Under the pieces are notes generated by a model. The model saw only the letters and a list, made by a program, of their open reading frames with translations, did no database searches and was not told the DNA's origin. A stretch of 9,923 nucleotides of DNA from Bacillota bacterium (GTDB taxonomy: Bacteria > Bacillota_H > UBA994 > UBA5500), in assembly GCA_012727835.1 (NCBI GenBank), contig JAAYGE010000109.1, positions 1 through 9,923 of the forward strand, written 5' to 3'. Position 1 is the stretch's first letter. The number at the start of each line of letters is the position of its first letter. Position numbers and translations under genes: made by a program. This document shows, piece by piece, positions 7,619 through 9,923 of the stretch.

Positions 7619-7819
7619 TTGCCATTGGAGAAGAAACTTTACCGATCGCGGCGAGACAAAAGCTTGGCTGGCGTATGTGGTGGGCTGGCCGACTACTTCG
7701 GCATCGATGTGACCATCATTCGTCTGATCTGGGCTTTGGCAGTACTAGTTTACGGTACAGGACTATTAGCATATATTGTGGCAGCAATAATAATTCCGTT
7801 GGAACCAGAAGAAACTTAG
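7619..7819 (+). CDS. PspC-domain small membrane protein, 66 aa
   Basis: KKLYRSRRDKSLAGVCGGLADYFGIDVTIIRLIWAL is a textbook PspC domain: a basic N-terminus, AGVCGGLA-YFGID-T--R, then a hydrophobic stretch (about residues 34-58) ending in IIPLEPEE. Stand-alone PspC proteins of this size are common in Firmicutes. They sit in the cytoplasmic membrane and are linked to envelope stress, though their biochemical role is not established. The TTG start at 7619 is chosen because AGGAGGTG lies seven bases upstream and the domain begins at once. The longer frame opening at 7609 does not encode a recognisable protein. Confidence 0.9.
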   Translation: MPLEKKLYRSRRDKSLAGVCGGLADYFGIDVTIIRLIWALAVLVYGTGLLAYIVAAIIIPLEPEET

Positions 7820-7832
7820 CCTATTTTGGCGC

Positions 7833-7866
7833 CTAAAGGCTGCCCTTCGGATAGGGCAGCCTTTAG
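7833..7866 (+). terminator. Hairpin after the PspC gene, possible terminator
   Basis: CTAAAGGCTGCCC (7833-7845) pairs perfectly with GGGCAGCCTTTAG (7854-7866) around an eight-base loop containing TTCGG. The 13-bp stem lies 13 bases past the pspC stop. No T-run follows; the only U-rich part is TTT inside the 3' arm, so termination may be inefficient. Confidence 0.55.
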
Positions 7867-7901
7867 CAGTAGTGTAAATCATTTACGAGGAGGGGCCATT
7901 A

Positions 7902-9302
7902 ATGCTCACCAGCAGACAGCAACAAGTAATCGAAAAACTAAAGGGCAAAAAGGTAGGAGTACTGGGGCTTGGCCGACGCAGTGGTGTGCCGTTAATTAGA
8001 TTTTTGCACGGGCTTGGCTGCCAAATTGTGGCTTGCGATCGTAAGGAAAAGGAGCAGCTGAAGGACGTTTTGGCCCAGTTGGGTGACATTCCCGTAGAAT
8101 TGCGGTTGGGGGAGGAATACTTGGCCCACCTGAGCGATTGCCAGGTGCTTTTTCGCACCCCCTTTATGCGTCCCGATCTGCCCGAGTTGCAGGCGGCAGT
8201 CCAGCGGGGGGCTTGTCTTTCCAGTGAAATTGAATTAGTTTTTGCTTTAGCTTCGGCCCCTATAACCGGCATTACCGGCAGTGATGGCAAAACAACAACC
8301 ACAACCCTAATCAGTGAGATATTAAAAGCCGACGGCAGGCAAGTTTACCTAGGAGGGAATATCGGCTATTCATTAATTGAAGAAGTGTTACACATTCCCA
8401 CCTCGGCGGAAATCGTTTTAGAGTTGAGCAGTTTTCAATTGATGACCCTGACCGACAGCCCGCAGGCGGCGGTGATCACCAATTTGAGTCCTAACCACCT
8501 GGACTACCATACTTCCTTTGACGAATATGTGCATGTAAAAACCAACCTGATACGAGCTCAAGGTGAGGATGATATAACCGTCTTGAACTGGGATAACCGA
8601 TTAACAAAAGATTTGGCTAGCTTAACTCAGGGCAAGATTTATTATTTTAGCCGCCAAGAAGAAGTGGCGGCCGGTGCCTTTGTGCGCGATGGGCACATTA
8701 TTTTGCGCGCTGGGCAACAAGAGATGGTTTTGTGTGCCACCGACGAGCTAAAAATTCTTGGTGACCATAATGTGGAAAACATGATGGCGGCCGCCATAGT
8801 CGCCTATGCCAAAGGTGCCAAGTTATCAGCCATAAGGCAGGTGGCAACCACCTTTGCCGGCGTGGAGCACCGTTTAGAACTGGTGCGGGAACTGCATGGT
8901 GTCCGTTATTATAACGATTCTATCGCCAGCTCTCCAACGCGTACAATAGCTGGCCTGGCAGCTTTGCCTTACCCGGTAGTGCTGATTGCCGGCGGCTACG
9001 ACAAGAAAATTCCTTTTGAGCCCTTGGCCAAAGCCGTTGTGGGGCGGGAAGATGCCTTAGCTTTGATCGGTCAAACGGCACCGGCCATCGAGCAAGCCCT
9101 TAAGGAAGAACTGGCGGCTCAAGGAGCCAGTTTACCCATGCAGCAATTCGATTCATTACAAGATGCATTGCTGTGGGCCCAGCAACAGGCGCGACCGGGT
9201 AGCGCAGTAGTCTTGTCACCGGCCTGTGCTAGTTTTGATATGTTCGCAGATTTTGAAGCCCGCGGTCGCGCATTTAAAGAGCTGGTGCACCAGCTCAATT
9301 AG
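7902..9302 (+). CDS. murD: UDP-N-acetylmuramoyl-L-alanine--D-glutamate ligase
   Basis: This is a full-length Mur ligase of 466 residues. The N-terminal Rossmann-like UMAG-binding domain has VGVLGLGRRSG. The central ATPase domain has the P-loop GSDGKTTTT at 126-134, VLELSSFQL and TNLSPNHLDYH. The C-terminal domain has VEHRLELV, YYNDSIASSP and LIAGGYDK, a MurD-type pattern. The enzyme adds D-glutamate to UDP-MurNAc-L-Ala in the cytoplasmic phase of peptidoglycan synthesis. The ATG at 7902 has GAGGAGG upstream. It stands alone here, away from a division/cell-wall cluster, next to tRNA genes, so a second paralogue elsewhere in the genome is possible. A perfect 18-base palindrome (9279-9296) lies in its last codons. 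Confidence 0.93.
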   Translation: MLTSRQQQVIEKLKGKKVGVLGLGRRSGVPLIRFLHGLGCQIVACDRKEKEQLKDVLAQLGDIPVELRLGEEYLAHLSDCQVLFRTPFMRPDLPELQAAVQRGACLSSEIELVFALASAPITGITGSDGKTTTTTLISEILKADGRQVYLGGNIGYSLIEEVLHIPTSAEIVLELSSFQLMTLTDSPQAAVITNLSPNHLDYHTSFDEYVHVKTNLIRAQGEDDITVLNWDNRLTKDLASLTQGKIYYFSRQEEVAAGAFVRDGHIILRAGQQEMVLCATDELKILGDHNVENMMAAAIVAYAKGAKLSAIRQVATTFAGVEHRLELVRELHGVRYYNDSIASSPTRTIAGLAALPYPVVLIAGGYDKKIPFEPLAKAVVGREDALALIGQTAPAIEQALKEELAAQGASLPMQQFDSLQDALLWAQQQARPGSAVVLSPACASFDMFADFEARGRAFKELVHQLN

Positions 9303-9305
9303 AAC

Positions 9306-9334
9306 TTGCATCTTAAGTAGTTTTCCGCTAAAAT
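9306..9334 (+). promoter_or_regulatory. Possible promoter of tRNA-Arg
   Basis: TTGCAT at 9306-9311 and TAAAAT at 9329-9334 are 17 bases apart, placing the start about nine bases before the tRNA. The -35 match is weak (TTG only); the -10 matches 5/6. Confidence 0.42.
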
Positions 9335-9349
9335 AATAAAGGAATTTGT

Positions 9350-9424
9350 ACGCCCGTAGCTCAGTGGATAGAGCACCAGACTCCGGATTTGGGTGCAGAG
9401 GTTCGATTCCTCTCGGGCGTACCA
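9350..9424 (+). tRNA. tRNA-Arg (anticodon CCG), CCA encoded
   Basis: The acceptor stem ACGCCCG pairs with CGGGCGU and is followed by A and an encoded CCA. The anticodon stem CCAGA/UUUGG holds the loop CUCCGGA, so the anticodon is CCG (9383-9385), reading CGG. The T arm AGAGG-UUCGAUU-CCUCU is intact. Confidence 0.93.
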
Positions 9425-9448
9425 TTTACTAACACCAATTAATTTCCA

Positions 9449-9477
9449 TTTACAACTGGCTCAATTCGTGCTATAGT
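9449..9477 (+). promoter_or_regulatory. Upstream promoter between tRNA-Arg and tRNA-Val
   Basis: TTTACA (5/6) at 9449-9454, a 17-base spacer and TATAGT (5/6) at 9472-9477. Transcription would start near 9484, exactly at a GC-rich hairpin (CTGCGCC 9483-9489 with GGCGCAG 9499-9505), upstream of a second promoter. Confidence 0.5.
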
Positions 9478-9517
9478 AGATACTGCGCCGCCGCGATAGG
9501 CGCAGCGCAGAGCAGGG

Positions 9518-9546
9518 TTGACCAGTAATGGAACTTGCTATATAAT
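9518..9546 (+). promoter_or_regulatory. Proximal promoter of the Val-Asp-Phe-Gly tRNA operon
   Basis: TTGACC (5/6) at 9518-9523 and a perfect TATAAT at 9541-9546 are separated by 17 bases. The start would fall near 9553, a few bases before tRNA-Val, as usual for stable RNA genes. Confidence 0.72.
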
Positions 9547-9558
9547 TGATAATTGCAT

Positions 9559-9634
9559 GGGCGCATAGCTCAGTTGGGAGAGCACCTGCCTTACAAGCAG
9601 GGGGTCACAGGTTCGAGCCCTGTTGTGCCCACCA
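9559..9634 (+). tRNA. tRNA-Val (anticodon UAC), CCA encoded
   Basis: The acceptor GGGCGCA pairs with UGUGCCC (one G-U). The anticodon arm is CCUGC-CUUACAA-GCAGG with anticodon UAC (9592-9594). The T arm ACAGG-UUCGAGC-CCUGU and a terminal ACCA are present. Confidence 0.95.
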
Positions 9635-9637
9635 TAC

Positions 9638-9713
9638 GGTGCCGTGGTGTAGTGGTTAACATGCCGGCCTGTCACGCCGGAGAGCGAGGGTTCGAGTCCC
9701 TTCGGCACCGCCA
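9638..9713 (+). tRNA. tRNA-Asp (anticodon GUC), CCA encoded
   Basis: The acceptor GGUGCCG pairs with CGGCACC. The anticodon arm is CCGGC-CUGUCAC-GCCGG with anticodon GUC (9671-9673). Discriminator G and encoded CCA follow. It begins three bases after tRNA-Val, so the two share one transcript. Confidence 0.95.
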
Positions 9714-9717
9714 ACGT

Positions 9718-9793
<76 letters not shown>

Positions 9794-9803
9794 CTTTAGT
9801 TAA

Positions 9804-9878
9804 GCGGAAGTAGCTCAGTGGTAGAGCATCGCCTTGCCAAGGCGAGGGGCGCGAGTTCGAATCTCGTCTTCCGCTCCA
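9804..9878 (+). tRNA. tRNA-Gly (anticodon GCC), CCA encoded
   Basis: The acceptor GCGGAAG pairs with CUUCCGC. The anticodon arm is UCGCC-UUGCCAA-GGCGA with anticodon GCC (9836-9838). Discriminator U and encoded CCA complete it. Confidence 0.95.
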
Positions 9879-9910
9879 TCTTTTGTCCTTTTTGCCAGTT
9901 CGGCTATCGG

Positions 9911-9923
9911 GGCGGCATAGCCA
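9911..9923 (+). tRNA. Probable 5' end of tRNA-Cys, cut by the window edge
   Basis: The last bases GGCGGCATAGCCA match the usual opening of Firmicute tRNA-Cys: a GGCGGCA acceptor strand, TA, then the D-stem start GCC. The position after tRNA-Gly fits the common Val-Asp-Phe-Gly-Cys order. Only 13 bases are visible, so the anticodon is unseen. Confidence 0.5.

Noticed and set aside
7609..7836. A longer overlapping frame across the pspC gene
   Set aside because: Its translation has no family resemblance, while the other frame is a clear PspC domain with a well-placed ribosome site.
7874..7886. Short inverted repeat GTAAAT-C-ATTTAC before murD
   Set aside because: The six-base arms are AT-rich and could occur by chance; no matching promoter geometry was seen.
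9279..9296. Perfect 18-base palindrome GAGCTGGTG/CACCAGCTC at the end of murD
   Set aside because: It has no loop or following T-run and lies in conserved-looking coding sequence (ELVHQL), so it is not called a terminator; it may be chance.

Overview
The window looks like chromosomal DNA of an anaerobic low-to-mid-GC Gram-positive bacterium, probably a clostridial Firmicute. The grounds are strong AGGAGG-type Shine-Dalgarno sites, several TTG starts, a YtrA-type GntR/ABC operon, a PspC mini-protein, a GlmL-dependent B12 mutase cluster and a Firmicute-style tRNA array. The organism assignment is inference; no rRNA or species marker is present.

Left part (1-1390, + strand): the 3' end of an M20 amidohydrolase gene overlaps the start of a SpoU/TrmH-family RNA methyltransferase gene. 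The methyltransferase frame is broken by one in-frame UGA at 1012-1014, and clear homology continues in the same frame to 1368. A perfect 14-bp hairpin at 1352-1384 ends this unit and faces the convergent operon.

Middle-left (1388-3190, - strand): a three-gene operon in the order GntR/YtrA regulator, ABC ATPase, ABC-2-like permease. All genes overlap by a few bases, and a 26-bp palindrome overlaps the promoter.

Centre (3303-7547, + strand): a tightly packed operon with a strong sigma-A-like promoter whose -35 box lies in a perfect 24-bp palindrome. It encodes an opine/octopine-type NAD(P) dehydrogenase, a single-chain adenosylcobalamin mutase (GlmS-like B12 domain fused to a GlmE-like barrel) and the mutase chaperone GlmL. 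Together they look like a dedicated carbon-skeleton rearrangement plus redox module. The substrate is not evident, and this is the most interesting metabolic element here.

Right part (7548-9923, + strand): a small PspC membrane protein, a hairpin, a stand-alone murD, then a tRNA array Arg(CCG)-Val(UAC)-Asp(GUC)-Phe(GAA)-Gly(GCC). The window ends in what looks like the first bases of tRNA-Cys. Good promoters precede tRNA-Arg and tRNA-Val.
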